This document shows positions 7,443 through 15,590 of a stretch of DNA of 26,696 bases, piece after piece (positions within the stretch are counted from its first letter, which is position 1; each line of letters starts with the position of its first letter). Source of the stretch: CAZADA01 sp964568975. GTDB taxonomy: Bacteria > Pseudomonadota > Alphaproteobacteria > Caulobacterales > Maricaulaceae. The notes beneath the pieces were generated by a model. The model was given only the letters and a program-made list of their open reading frames with translations. It was not told the DNA's origin and ran no database searches. The DNA is taken from the NCBI GenBank assembly GCA_964568975.1, contig CAZMSO010000038.1:1-26696 (forward strand), read 5' to 3'. Position numbers and translations under genes: made by a program.

Positions 7443-8174
7443 TCAAATCGGCATTGTGCGCATGACGGAAAACGCGTCGCGCAGCAAGCTCGACCAGCGC
7501 TCGGAAATAGCGCGGAAAGCCGGATCATCGGCCTCGATCCGCCGCTGCTGCTCAAATTGCAGCGCGTTGGTGCGCAGGACCGCCAAGTCCAGCGGCATGC
7601 CGACCGTGAGGTTGGAGCCCAAGGTGGAGTCCATCGACAACAACGCGCAGATGATGGCGTCTTGCATCGGCGTGTGAACCGTGATGACGCGATCAATAAT
7701 CGGCTTGCCATACTTGTGCTCGCCGATTTGAAAATAGGGCGTGTCATCGAGAGCTTCGATGAAGTTTCCCTCAGAGTATACGAGAAACAGGCGCGGTTGT
7801 CCGCCGGCGCGTTGGCCGCCAATAATAATGGACGCGCCCGAGTCAGCGCCGCGTGCGGCGATGCCGGGGCCATAGCGCTGTTGCACTTGGCGCATTTCAT
7901 CGCCAACCAGCTCAGCAACTTCAAACATCGTGCCGACATTCAACACCGTGCTGACGTTCGGGTCGTTGAGGTCGATCTTTTCGTTGAGACCGGAGATCAC
8001 CGCTTGCGTGACGCCGAGATTGCCGGCCGTCATCATCGCAATCGCGCGATCGCCCGGGACGTGCCAGGTGAAGAGCTTGCGCACCTTCAAAATGTTGTCC
8101 ACGCCCGCATTCGAGAGGGTGTCGGCGAGAAACACCAAGCCTTCGTTCAACTTGAGAGCAACGCAGTACGTCAT
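7443..8174 (-). CDS. anbu: Anbu, proteasome beta-subunit-like Ntn hydrolase
   Basis: This 243-residue protein has the N-terminus MTYCVALKLNEGLVFLADT, typical of Anbu, the bacterial ancestral beta-subunit family related to HslV and 20S proteasome subunits. After Met removal the first residue is Thr1, the Ntn nucleophile, with Asp17 (FLADT) and a Lys at position 32 (VRKLF) at the usual catalytic spacing. Gly-rich strands (MMTAGNLGV, ADSGASIIIGG) fit the fold. The ATG at 8174 is preceded by AGGA with an 8-nt spacer. The frame continues upstream but an earlier start would bury the nucleophile. It is the last gene of a minus-strand run behind alpha-E and ATP-grasp genes, which is the classical Anbu neighbourhood. 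Whether Anbu proteins act as proteases is unsettled in the literature. Confidence 0.92.
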   Translation of the reverse strand: MTYCVALKLNEGLVFLADTLSNAGVDNILKVRKLFTWHVPGDRAIAMMTAGNLGVTQAVISGLNEKIDLNDPNVSTVLNVGTMFEVAELVGDEMRQVQQRYGPGIAARGADSGASIIIGGQRAGGQPRLFLVYSEGNFIEALDDTPYFQIGEHKYGKPIIDRVITVHTPMQDAIICALLSMDSTLGSNLTVGMPLDLAVLRTNALQFEQQRRIEADDPAFRAISERWSSLLRDAFSVMRTMPI

Positions 8175-8247
8175 AGGCGTGTCCTGGAAGGCCGAGAGGT
8201 CCGTTGGATCATGGGCGGGGTGGGGATCAGGGATGCGCGCAAAGACG

Positions 8248-9240
8248 CTATTGCCCATCGTCTGCATAGCCAGTCCCACCCTCGGTCACGATCGGAGCAA
8301 AGCCATACGATTGGGCCAGGGCGTCGGCAACGTCATAATTGCGCTCGATGACTTGGGTCAGAAACTCGTGCAGGCCGAAGTTCAAGATTTCATCAATGGT
8401 TTGGCGTTCCATCGCCGCCAGATGGCCGTGGACGACGCCGTGGCAATCCGCCACGCGGCCATAATAGTCCGCCAACGATGACACCGCGAGGCCCACGCGC
8501 CGCAAATTGTAAAGGATCGCGCGAGGAAAGCGCCGATCCAAAATCAAGAACTCCGCGACGCCGCGTCCAGTGATGTCGGCCTTTTTCACCATCAAATAGG
8601 CGCGCTGCGCGGCCGCCGCTTGGAGCAGCGACTGCCACTGATAATGGTCAAACGTTGAGCCGATCTCCTGCACGGACGGCAGCAGCACATGGTACTTCAC
8701 GTCAAGGATGCGGGCGGTGGAATCGATGCGATCGATCGCCGCGCCCATGCGCAAAAACTCATAGCCGTCATCACGGATTGCGGTGGCTTGAACCGCGCCC
8801 CAGAAGAGGGCGGATTGGGCTTTGACCCAATCAATCACCTCCGACAAGCCGGAGCCTGTGGTGTCTGTGCTGTCGAGGCGGCGCATCGCCGACCAGGACG
8901 TGTTGAGCGCCTCCCAGCATTCGCGCGTGATGGCGAAGCGCACGGAGCGCGCGTTCTCCCGCGCCGTCGTGAAACACGAGCGCACGCTTGAGGGGTTGTT
9001 GAGGTCGAACAGCAAGTAATCGATCGCTGCGCCCTGGTCCGCGCGCTCAATGCCTTCGCCGAACGCCTCGCGGCCGCCAGCCGCGATTAAGACCGATGAC
9101 CATTCATTTGAGAGCGGCCGGCCCGTCTCCCGCGGCAGCGAGGACATCCGCCGCGCCACATCCACGAGGCGCGCGACGTTTTCCGCGCGCTCCATATACC
9201 GGCCCATCCAGAAGAGATTTTCCGCCACGCGGCTCAGCAC
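8248..9240 (-). CDS. Alpha-E domain protein (DUF403)
   Basis: The 330-residue, nearly all-helical protein begins VLSRVAENLFWMGRYMERAEN, the hallmark start of the alpha-E family. Further family-like segments are DDGYEFLRMGAAIDR, LDRRFPRAILYNLRR and an Asp/His-rich C-terminus. Its biochemical role is not established. Comparative genomics places it beside circularly permuted ATP-grasp and transglutaminase-like proteins in predicted peptide synthesis or tagging systems. The start is GTG, with a strong GGGAGGG six bases upstream. It lies 73 nt ahead of Anbu and 100 nt behind the ATP-grasp gene, so the three are probably co-transcribed. Confidence 0.92.
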   Translation of the reverse strand: MLSRVAENLFWMGRYMERAENVARLVDVARRMSSLPRETGRPLSNEWSSVLIAAGGREAFGEGIERADQGAAIDYLLFDLNNPSSVRSCFTTARENARSVRFAITRECWEALNTSWSAMRRLDSTDTTGSGLSEVIDWVKAQSALFWGAVQATAIRDDGYEFLRMGAAIDRIDSTARILDVKYHVLLPSVQEIGSTFDHYQWQSLLQAAAAQRAYLMVKKADITGRGVAEFLILDRRFPRAILYNLRRVGLAVSSLADYYGRVADCHGVVHGHLAAMERQTIDEILNFGLHEFLTQVIERNYDVADALAQSYGFAPIVTEGGTGYADDGQ

Positions 9241-9246
9241 TGTGCG

Positions 9247-9253
9247 CCCTCCC
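9247..9253 (-). promoter_or_regulatory. Strong Shine-Dalgarno (GGGAGGG) of the alpha-E gene
   Basis: On the minus strand GGGAGGG sits six bases before the GTG at 9240. This supports a non-ATG start that also matches the conserved family N-terminus. Confidence 0.6.
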
Positions 9254-9340
9254 GTCCATCGCTCGCGGCGCGCCAGCCGCGCCGCCGCGCCCCGGCGTGG
9301 AGCCCTTGGATGCGCGCGCCGCCCGACACGCGCGATCGCC

Positions 9341-10744
9341 TCACCCGCGCAGCACCCAGGTGTCTTTGACGCCGCCGCCTTGGCTTGAATTCACCACCAG
9401 CGAGCCTTCCGTCATCGCCACGCGCGTGAGGCCGCCCGGCGACAGCCGCGCGTGGCGCCCCATCAGGGCGAAGGGGCGGAAATCCACATGCCGCGGCGCA
9501 ACGCCGCTGTCGACGAGGGTGGGGCAGGTCGACAGCGCCAATGTCGGCTGGGCGATGAACGCCCCCGGCTCAGCGCGCACGCGCGCGGCGTACGCCTCGA
9601 TCTCATCAGTGGTGGCTTTGGGGCCGATCAGCATGCCGTAGCCGCCGGAGCCGTGCACCTCCTTGAACACAAGCTCGCGGATGTGCGCCAAAGCGTACTC
9701 AAGATCCGTGGGATCGCCGCACCGCCAGGTCGGCACATTGGGCAGGATCGGCTCCTCGCCCAGAAAGAAACGAATGAGATCAGGCAAGTAAATGTAAATC
9801 GCCTTGTCGTCGGCGATGCCCGAGCCCGGCGCGTTGACGAGTGTCACGCCGCCATTGAGATACGCCTCCATCAGGCCCGGCGCGCCGAGGGTGGAGTCGG
9901 GCCGGAAGGCGTGCGGATCTAAGAAGGCGTCGTCAATGCGCCGGTAAATCACGTCGACCCGCTCGGGCCCGAGGGTCGTGCGCATAAACACAAGCCCGTC
10001 CTCCACGAACAAGTCCGCCCCGCGCACCAGCGGCACGCCCATTTGGTCCGCAATGAAGCAATGCTCATAGTAAGCGCTGTTGAAGTGTCCCGGCGTCATC
10101 ACCACGACGTTCGGCGCGCCCGCGCACGCGGGCGGGGCCACTTCGCGCAAGGTGCGGCGCAACAAATCGGGATAATCATCCACCGGGCGCACATTCCCCG
10201 AGGCGAACAAATGCGGGAAAAGCCGCGTCATCACTTCGCGGTTTTCAAGGACGTAGGACACGCCCGACGGCGTGCGGCAATTGTCCTCCAAGACGTAGAA
10301 CTCATCAGGACCCGTGCGCACTAAGTCGACGCCGACAATGTGGGCGTGCACGCCCAGGGGCGGCGTGAAATCCTTCATGTGCGGCAAATAGGCGGCGTTG
10401 GCGGTGACTAATTCTTGAGGCGCGACGCCGGCTTTCAGACATTCGCCCGGCCCATACGCGTCGGCGATGAACATGTTGAGCGCGCGCGCGCGCTGTTTGA
10501 CGCCGCGTTCAATGCGGTCCCACTCCGACGCGGTGAAGACGCGCGGCACAAGATCAAACGGGATCAGCCGCTCCGGATCGCCGCCTTCGCCATAGACGGC
10601 GAAGGTGATGCCCATGCGGCGAAAAATCGCCTCCGCCTCGCCGCGTTTGCGCTTCAGCTCGCCTAAGTCCACATCCTCAAGCCATTGCGCGACGGTCTCA
10701 TAGCCGAGGCGGACCTGACCCTCCTGGGTCATCTCATCAAACAT
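9341..10744 (-). CDS. Circularly permuted ATP-grasp protein (DUF404/DUF407)
   Basis: The 467-residue protein starts MFDEMTQEGQVRLGYETVAQWL, matching the conserved N-terminus of this family. It contains typical blocks such as FDLVPRVFTASEW, EDNCRTPSGVSYVLENR, VVVMTPGHFNSAYYEH, a DVIYRRIDDAFLDP segment and VNAPGSGIADDKAIY. The late GSGGYGMLIGP segment resembles the nucleotide-binding loop of the permuted ATP-grasp fold. ATP-grasp enzymes activate a carboxylate by phosphorylation and join it to an amine or thiol. This group is predicted to make or modify a peptide. The ATG at 10744 follows AGGGA with a 5-nt spacer. It is the first gene of the minus-strand Anbu operon and is divergent from the transglutaminase gene. 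Confidence 0.92.
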   Translation of the reverse strand: MFDEMTQEGQVRLGYETVAQWLEDVDLGELKRKRGEAEAIFRRMGITFAVYGEGGDPERLIPFDLVPRVFTASEWDRIERGVKQRARALNMFIADAYGPGECLKAGVAPQELVTANAAYLPHMKDFTPPLGVHAHIVGVDLVRTGPDEFYVLEDNCRTPSGVSYVLENREVMTRLFPHLFASGNVRPVDDYPDLLRRTLREVAPPACAGAPNVVVMTPGHFNSAYYEHCFIADQMGVPLVRGADLFVEDGLVFMRTTLGPERVDVIYRRIDDAFLDPHAFRPDSTLGAPGLMEAYLNGGVTLVNAPGSGIADDKAIYIYLPDLIRFFLGEEPILPNVPTWRCGDPTDLEYALAHIRELVFKEVHGSGGYGMLIGPKATTDEIEAYAARVRAEPGAFIAQPTLALSTCPTLVDSGVAPRHVDFRPFALMGRHARLSPGGLTRVAMTEGSLVVNSSQGGGVKDTWVLRG

Positions 10745-10879
10745 GCGATCCCTACACACTGACACGACGACCAATAGATCGCGTTCGGACCCGCGCGTCC
10801 ACCGTGCGTCCGCTCTGCGGGCGTGACGCGGACAAATGGGGCTTGTGCGTCGGCGTGAGGCTGGACATGGTCCCTGCCC
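10745..10879. promoter_or_regulatory. Divergent promoter region between the ATP-grasp and transglutaminase genes
   Basis: This 135-bp gap separates two head-to-head genes and should hold both promoters. I could not identify convincing -35/-10 pairs. One modest inverted repeat is visible, GTCCGC at 10808-10813 and GCGGAC at 10828-10833, with a 14-nt spacer. It could be an operator or chance in GC-rich DNA. Confidence 0.35.
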
Positions 10880-13800
10880 ATGAGCATTCGCATCGGCCTG
10901 ACCCATCGCACGTCATATCGCTATGACCGGCGCGTCGCGCTGGGCCCGCAGACGATCCGTCTGCGGCCCGCGCCCCACACCCGTACGCCGATCGTGTCCT
11001 ACAGCCAGACCATCCGTCCGGCGGGCCATTTCCTGAATTGGCAGCAAGATCCGTTCGGGAATTACCAAGCCCGCGCCGTGTTTCCGGACAAGACCGATCA
11101 TCTTGACGTTGTGATCGATCTCGTCGCGGACATGATCGCCATCAATCCGTTTGACTTCTTCTTGGATGAAGACGCGTTTCACGCACCGTTCACGTATGGC
11201 GCAGAGTTGAAGCAGGACCTTGCGCCTTATCTCGCCGTGGCGGCGTCCGGCGCGCGGTTTGACGCCATGGCCGCGGACGCGTTGGCGTTGTGGACCCGCG
11301 GCGAGCGCGGCGCTGATCAGCGTACGGTCGATATGCTGGTGGAGCTGAACCAGACGGTTCAGCGCGCGGTCTCCTACATTGTGCGCATGGAGGCGGGCGT
11401 TCAGAGCCCTGAGGAAACGCTGGAGCTTGGGCGCGGCTCGTGCCGGGATTCCGCCTGGCTGCTTGTGAACGTGCTGCGCCATGTGGGCGTGGCCGCGCGG
11501 TTTGTCTCCGGCTATCTGGTGCAGCTCGCGCCAGATGAGAAAAGTCTCGACGGGCCGTCGGGGCCGGCCACGGATTTCACGGACCTTCACGCCTGGGCGG
11601 AGGCCTTCATCCCCGGCGCGGGCTGGGTCGGCCTTGATCCCACATCGGGCCTGTTCGCCAGCGAAGGCCACATTCCCTTAGCCGCGACGCCCGCGCCCCA
11701 ATCAGCGGCGCCGATCGCAGGCGGCTTGGAGGAGTGCGAGGTCACCTTCGATTTTGGTATGGACATCAAGCGCCTCGATGAGCCGGCGCGGATCACCAAG
11801 CCCTTCACGGAAAGCGATTGGGCCGCGCTCGACGCAGCCGGCGCGGCGGTGGACTCCCACCTTGCGGCCATGGATGTCCGCCTCACCCAAGGCGGTGAGC
11901 CGACTTTCATCGCCGCGTCTGACCGCGACGCCCCGGAATGGACGATCGAGGCCGTGGGCCCGACCAAGCGCGACTACGCCGATCGCTTGGCGCGGCGGCT
12001 GATGGCGCGGTTCGCGCCGGGGGCGCTGCTCACCCATGGCCAAGGCAAGTGGTATCCCGGCGAGCCGTTGCCGCGTTGGGCGTTTGGCGTGACGTGGCGC
12101 GCGGACGGCGCGCCATTGTGGTCAAACCCCGCACTCATCAGCGACGAAGCGCCTCCCGGCGCGGATCACGAAACCGCGCGCGCCTTTGCGGAGGCGTTGG
12201 CCCGCAGCCTGGATCTGCACCCCTCTTACGCCCAGCCGCTTTATGAAGATCCCGCGGAGTATGTGCTGGCCGAGGCCCAGCTGCCCGCTGATCTGACGCC
12301 GGAGACCAATCAGCTCGATGACCCTGTGGAGCGGGCGCGGCTTGCGCGGGTCTTTGATCGCGGCCTGTCATCCCCGTCGGCGTTTGTGTTGCCGCTGCAG
12401 CCGGCCCAGGCCGACGCGACGCAGGGACGCACGACGCAGTGGTTGTCGGAGATTTGGCGCACGCGCCGCGGGCGGCTTTATCTTTTGCCGGGCGACAGCC
12501 CTGCAGGGTTTCGCTTGCCGATCGCTGCGCTGCCTCATGTACCGGCGCCGTCTTATCCCCACGTGATGGAGGTTGATCCCTTCGCGCCCCGCGGTCCGTT
12601 GCCGGCGCCGCGCATTCGTCGTCAAAGCCCCGAGCGCGTTTTGGAGATGGCGGAAACGGCGCCGCCGTCTCACACAGTCGTCGGGCGCGAGTATCGCGGC
12701 CCCTCGCGGGCGGACGCGCCGCGGGTCGGCGCTGCTGGGGCCGCGGACGCCGCCGCCCTGCGTGACGGCGGCCCCCCGGTGCGCACCGCTCTGGTGGTTG
12801 AGCCGCGCGACGGCCACGTTCAGGTCTTTTTGCCGCCCGTCGGGTCAGCGGAGGCCTTTGTCGACTTGGTCGCGGCGATTGAGACAGTCGCGGCGGATTT
12901 GGGCCGGCCGGTGCGGGTGGAGGGCTATCCGCCGCCGCGCGATCCCCGTTTTGAGGCGTTCCATGTGACACCCGATCCCGGCGTCATCGAGGTCAACATC
13001 CAGCCTTCCGCCAGCTGGGCGGCGCTGCGCGACAAAACTCAAGCGCTTTACGAAGAAGCGCGCGCCTGCGGGCTCGACGCATCGAGCTTCATGATTGACG
13101 GGCGGCCTACGGGCTCCGGCGGCGGCGCCCATGTGACGCTTGGCGGCCCAAGCGCGCCGGACAGCCCGTTTTTACGCCGGCCTGACGTGCTCGCCTCGCT
13201 CATTCGGTTTTGGCAAAACCACCCGTCCATGAGCTACTTCTTCGCGGGCCTCTTTCTCGGGCCGACAAGCCAAGCGCCGCGCGTGGACGAGGCGCGCGAC
13301 GACAGCCTTTATGAGCTTGACATCGCGCTGAACCAGCTGCCGGGCCCCGACCGGACGGAGTTTCCGCCCTGGCTGGTGGACCGGGTGTTGCGCCATTTGC
13401 TGGTCGATGTCACCGGCAACACTCACCGCGCGGAGATTTGCATCGACAAGCTCTACTCCCCCGACGGGCCGAGCGGCCGCTTGGGCCTGGTGGAGTTCCG
13501 CGCTTTCGAGATGCCGCCCCATTGGCGCATGAATGTGGCTCAGCAGCTGGTGCTGCGCGCGCTTGTCGCGTGGTTCTGGAAGACGCCTTACACCGCGCCG
13601 CTGACGCCGTTTGGGACGGCGTTGCACGACCGGTTCATGCTGCCGGATGTGCTGTGGGCGGATCTCGGCGTGGCGTTGCGCAAGATCGAGGCCGGCCTCG
13701 GCGTGCGCATTGAGCGCGAGTGGTTCCGCGCCCAGTATGATTTTCGGTTTCCGCTGGCCGGCCGCATTGAGCATGACGGCGTCGTGTTGGCGTTGCGCAG

Positions 13801-14302
13801 CGCTTTAGAGCCCTGGCCGGTTCTGGGCGAGGAGGGGACGGCGGCGGGCGTCGCGCGCTTTGTGGATTCCTCGCTGGAGCGCGTGCAGGTCAGCATCGAG
13901 GGTGCCTTTGACGCGGTGTCGCTTGAGGTTGCCTGCAATGGCCGGCTGGCGCCGTTGCAGGCGGGCGAGCGCGCGGATCAGCGCCTGTGCGGCGTGCGCT
14001 TCCGCACATGGCTGCCCGCTTCCGCGTTGCACCCGACGATCCAGCCCCATGGGCCATTGATCTTTGATCTGATTGATCCGCGCCTTGGGCGCGCGGTCGC
14101 GGGGTGCACCTACCACGCCACCCATCCCGGCGGGCGCAATTTCGAGACGCGGCCCGTGAACGCGCTGGAGGCGGAAGGGCGTCGCTTAGCCCGGTTCCAG
14201 CCCTTCGGCCACACGCCCGGCCCGATGGTGACGACGCCGGCCGCGATCGACCCGCGTTTTCCGTGGACGTTGGATTTGCGCCGCACAAGCCCCGGCGTCT
14301 GA
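10880..14302 (+). CDS. Transglutaminase-like cysteine peptidase fused to DUF2126
   Basis: The 1140-residue protein begins MSIRIGLTHRTSYRYDRRV, the beta-strand-rich N-terminus of bacterial transglutaminase-like proteins. The papain-like triad is visible: Cys188 in GRGSCRDSAW, His237 in DLHAWAEAF and Asp253 in VGLDPTSGL. From about residue 300 to the end is the long DUF2126 region (for example LTQGGEPTFIAASDRDAPEW, HGQGKWYPGEPLPRW, DGRPTGSGGGAHVTLGG and RNFETRPVNALEAEGRRL). These segments recall glutamine-synthetase or ligase-like regions, but no activity is established. No signal peptide is visible, so it is probably cytoplasmic. It is divergent from the Anbu, alpha-E and ATP-grasp genes and belongs to the same predicted peptide-modifying cassette. 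The usual short transglutaminase partner is absent from the window. Confidence 0.93.
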   Translation: MSIRIGLTHRTSYRYDRRVALGPQTIRLRPAPHTRTPIVSYSQTIRPAGHFLNWQQDPFGNYQARAVFPDKTDHLDVVIDLVADMIAINPFDFFLDEDAFHAPFTYGAELKQDLAPYLAVAASGARFDAMAADALALWTRGERGADQRTVDMLVELNQTVQRAVSYIVRMEAGVQSPEETLELGRGSCRDSAWLLVNVLRHVGVAARFVSGYLVQLAPDEKSLDGPSGPATDFTDLHAWAEAFIPGAGWVGLDPTSGLFASEGHIPLAATPAPQSAAPIAGGLEECEVTFDFGMDIKRLDEPARITKPFTESDWAALDAAGAAVDSHLAAMDVRLTQGGEPTFIAASDRDAPEWTIEAVGPTKRDYADRLARRLMARFAPGALLTHGQGKWYPGEPLPRWAFGVTWRADGAPLWSNPALISDEAPPGADHETARAFAEALARSLDLHPSYAQPLYEDPAEYVLAEAQLPADLTPETNQLDDPVERARLARVFDRGLSSPSAFVLPLQPAQADATQGRTTQWLSEIWRTRRGRLYLLPGDSPAGFRLPIAALPHVPAPSYPHVMEVDPFAPRGPLPAPRIRRQSPERVLEMAETAPPSHTVVGREYRGPSRADAPRVGAAGAADAAALRDGGPPVRTALVVEPRDGHVQVFLPPVGSAEAFVDLVAAIETVAADLGRPVRVEGYPPPRDPRFEAFHVTPDPGVIEVNIQPSASWAALRDKTQALYEEARACGLDASSFMIDGRPTGSGGGAHVTLGGPSAPDSPFLRRPDVLASLIRFWQNHPSMSYFFAGLFLGPTSQAPRVDEARDDSLYELDIALNQLPGPDRTEFPPWLVDRVLRHLLVDVTGNTHRAEICIDKLYSPDGPSGRLGLVEFRAFEMPPHWRMNVAQQLVLRALVAWFWKTPYTAPLTPFGTALHDRFMLPDVLWADLGVALRKIEAGLGVRIEREWFRAQYDFRFPLAGRIEHDGVVLALRSALEPWPVLGEEGTAAGVARFVDSSLERVQVSIEGAFDAVSLEVACNGRLAPLQAGERADQRLCGVRFRTWLPASALHPTIQPHGPLIFDLIDPRLGRAVAGCTYHATHPGGRNFETRPVNALEAEGRRLARFQPFGHTPGPMVTTPAAIDPRFPWTLDLRRTSPGV

Positions 14303-14409
14303 GGCGCGCGGCGAGGACTGGTCAGGGCGCGGCGAGCGTCCGGTCGACAAGACCCGCATCCGCATCGCGGCGTTCCCGCGAGCGCTGGGGTGTTCGGGGG
14401 CTTTGCATC

Positions 14410-14424
14410 AACGCCAATGGCGTT
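14410..14424. promoter_or_regulatory. Inverted repeat AACGCC-aat-GGCGTT upstream of the AraC-family gene
   Basis: This perfect 6-bp inverted repeat with a 3-nt spacer lies 37 nt before the ATG at 14462 and is followed by a GTTAAC palindrome at 14422-14427. It could be an operator for autoregulation or a small leader hairpin. No direct evidence separates these. Confidence 0.3.
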
Positions 14425-14461
14425 AACGTCGACTGCGCACTGATCGTTGGGCCGGGCGGCT

Positions 14462-15469
14462 ATGGGCCAAGTCACATCGCTTTTTGCGTGGAAAGTCGTT
14501 CGCCAGGCACACCCGAGGGTGGATCGGTCGGCGCACCTGCGTGAGCTTGGGATTGACCCTGACGGTCCGATCGACCCGTCATTCATGGTCGCTGCGAGCG
14601 ACTATTACGCCTTCTTTGAACGTCTGGCGCGCGCGGATCCCGATGGCGCGACGCTGCCTTTACGCACGGGCGCTTCCATGGGCTGCGATGAGTATGGCGC
14701 CTTCGGACTCGCTTGGAAGTCTGCGCCGACTCTGGGTGGGTCCTATGAACGTGCTGAGCGCTATGCACGGGTTTTGGGAAGCGTGGCGACCTACGCCGTC
14801 GAACCCACGAATGGCGGCGCGTACATGCACTTGCATCGCGACGGGGATCGGCGTCGCCTCGGCTTGCGGCTGTCTAACGAGGCGACAATCGCCAGCATTT
14901 TGGCCATCAGCCAGGAGGTGTCCACGCGCCCCGTCCGGCCTCTTCGCATCCATTTCAAACATCCAGGTCCGGGCGACACCACGGCGCATGAGCGCCATTT
15001 CGGGTGCCCGGTCCATTTCAGCTCTGACCGCGATGCGCTGCGGGTCTCCGCAGAGACGCTCACCGCCCGAAACACGCTCGGGGACGCCGGCATCGCCCAA
15101 TTCTTTGATGCGCATTTGGAAGACGAACTGGCCAAGGTCGGAGACGATACAGCTCTTGATCAACGGGTGCGCATCCAGGTGTCTCAAGCGCTCAGCGCGG
15201 GCGTCCCGACAATGTCAGAGATCGCAGAACGATTGGGCATGAGCGGCCGCACATTGCAGCGGCGGCTGTCTGATCGTGGCCATTCATTCCAATCGATTGT
15301 GGATGAAGCGCGACGCCAATTGGCCGAGCGCCTCTTGCAGCAGACCGACTATGCGTTGGCGGAAGTGGCGTTCCTGACCGGCTTCGCCGAGCAGAGCGCC
15401 TTCACGCGCGCGTTCAAGCGATGGTCCGGGCAGACGCCGCGCTCGTTTCGCATCGCGATGCAGACCTAG
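14462..15469 (+). CDS. AraC/XylS-family transcriptional regulator (OruR-like N-terminal domain)
   Basis: The 335-residue protein has a long N-terminal sensor domain of the arabinose-binding-like type found in OruR and ArgR-like regulators (segments DPSFMVAASDYYAFFERLA, RTGASMGCDEYGAFGLAW and CPVHFSSDRDALRVS). Two AraC helix-turn-helix motifs follow at about residues 250-330. The first contains MSEIAERLGMSGRTLQRRL, the second LAEVAFLTGFAEQSAFTRAF, and the family end signature WSGQTPRSFR closes the protein. The ATG at 14462 is preferred over an in-frame TTG at 14447. It lies upstream of, and on the same strand as, NmrA-like and DUF1772 genes, which it likely controls. The ligand is unknown. Confidence 0.92.
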   Translation: MGQVTSLFAWKVVRQAHPRVDRSAHLRELGIDPDGPIDPSFMVAASDYYAFFERLARADPDGATLPLRTGASMGCDEYGAFGLAWKSAPTLGGSYERAERYARVLGSVATYAVEPTNGGAYMHLHRDGDRRRLGLRLSNEATIASILAISQEVSTRPVRPLRIHFKHPGPGDTTAHERHFGCPVHFSSDRDALRVSAETLTARNTLGDAGIAQFFDAHLEDELAKVGDDTALDQRVRIQVSQALSAGVPTMSEIAERLGMSGRTLQRRLSDRGHSFQSIVDEARRQLAERLLQQTDYALAEVAFLTGFAEQSAFTRAFKRWSGQTPRSFRIAMQT

Positions 15470-15503
15470 ACCGCGACCAGCGCCGCGATGGATTGGCGCG
15501 CGC

Positions 15504-15547
15504 CGTCAAAACTCTGGCGTGCAACGTCAAGAGCGTCTGCGCGTCAA
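15504..15547 (+). promoter_or_regulatory. Three direct repeats CGTCAA upstream of the NmrA-like gene, candidate AraC-type operator
   Basis: CGTCAA occurs at 15504-15509, 15525-15530 and 15542-15547. The first two are 21 bp apart, the spacing of two half-sites of a classical AraC-family operator. The third is 17 bp on. They lie between the regulator gene and its probable target. The motif is short, so this is inference. Confidence 0.35.
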
Positions 15548-15590
15548 TCCGTACTCCTTGGGCTCGCCATACACACTCAAGGAGCACGCC

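Noticed and set aside
8175..8279. In-frame extension of Anbu to a start at 8279
   Set aside because: It would overlap the alpha-E gene and bury the Thr1 nucleophile behind about 35 residues. The internal ATG has its own AGGA site and matches the family N-terminus.
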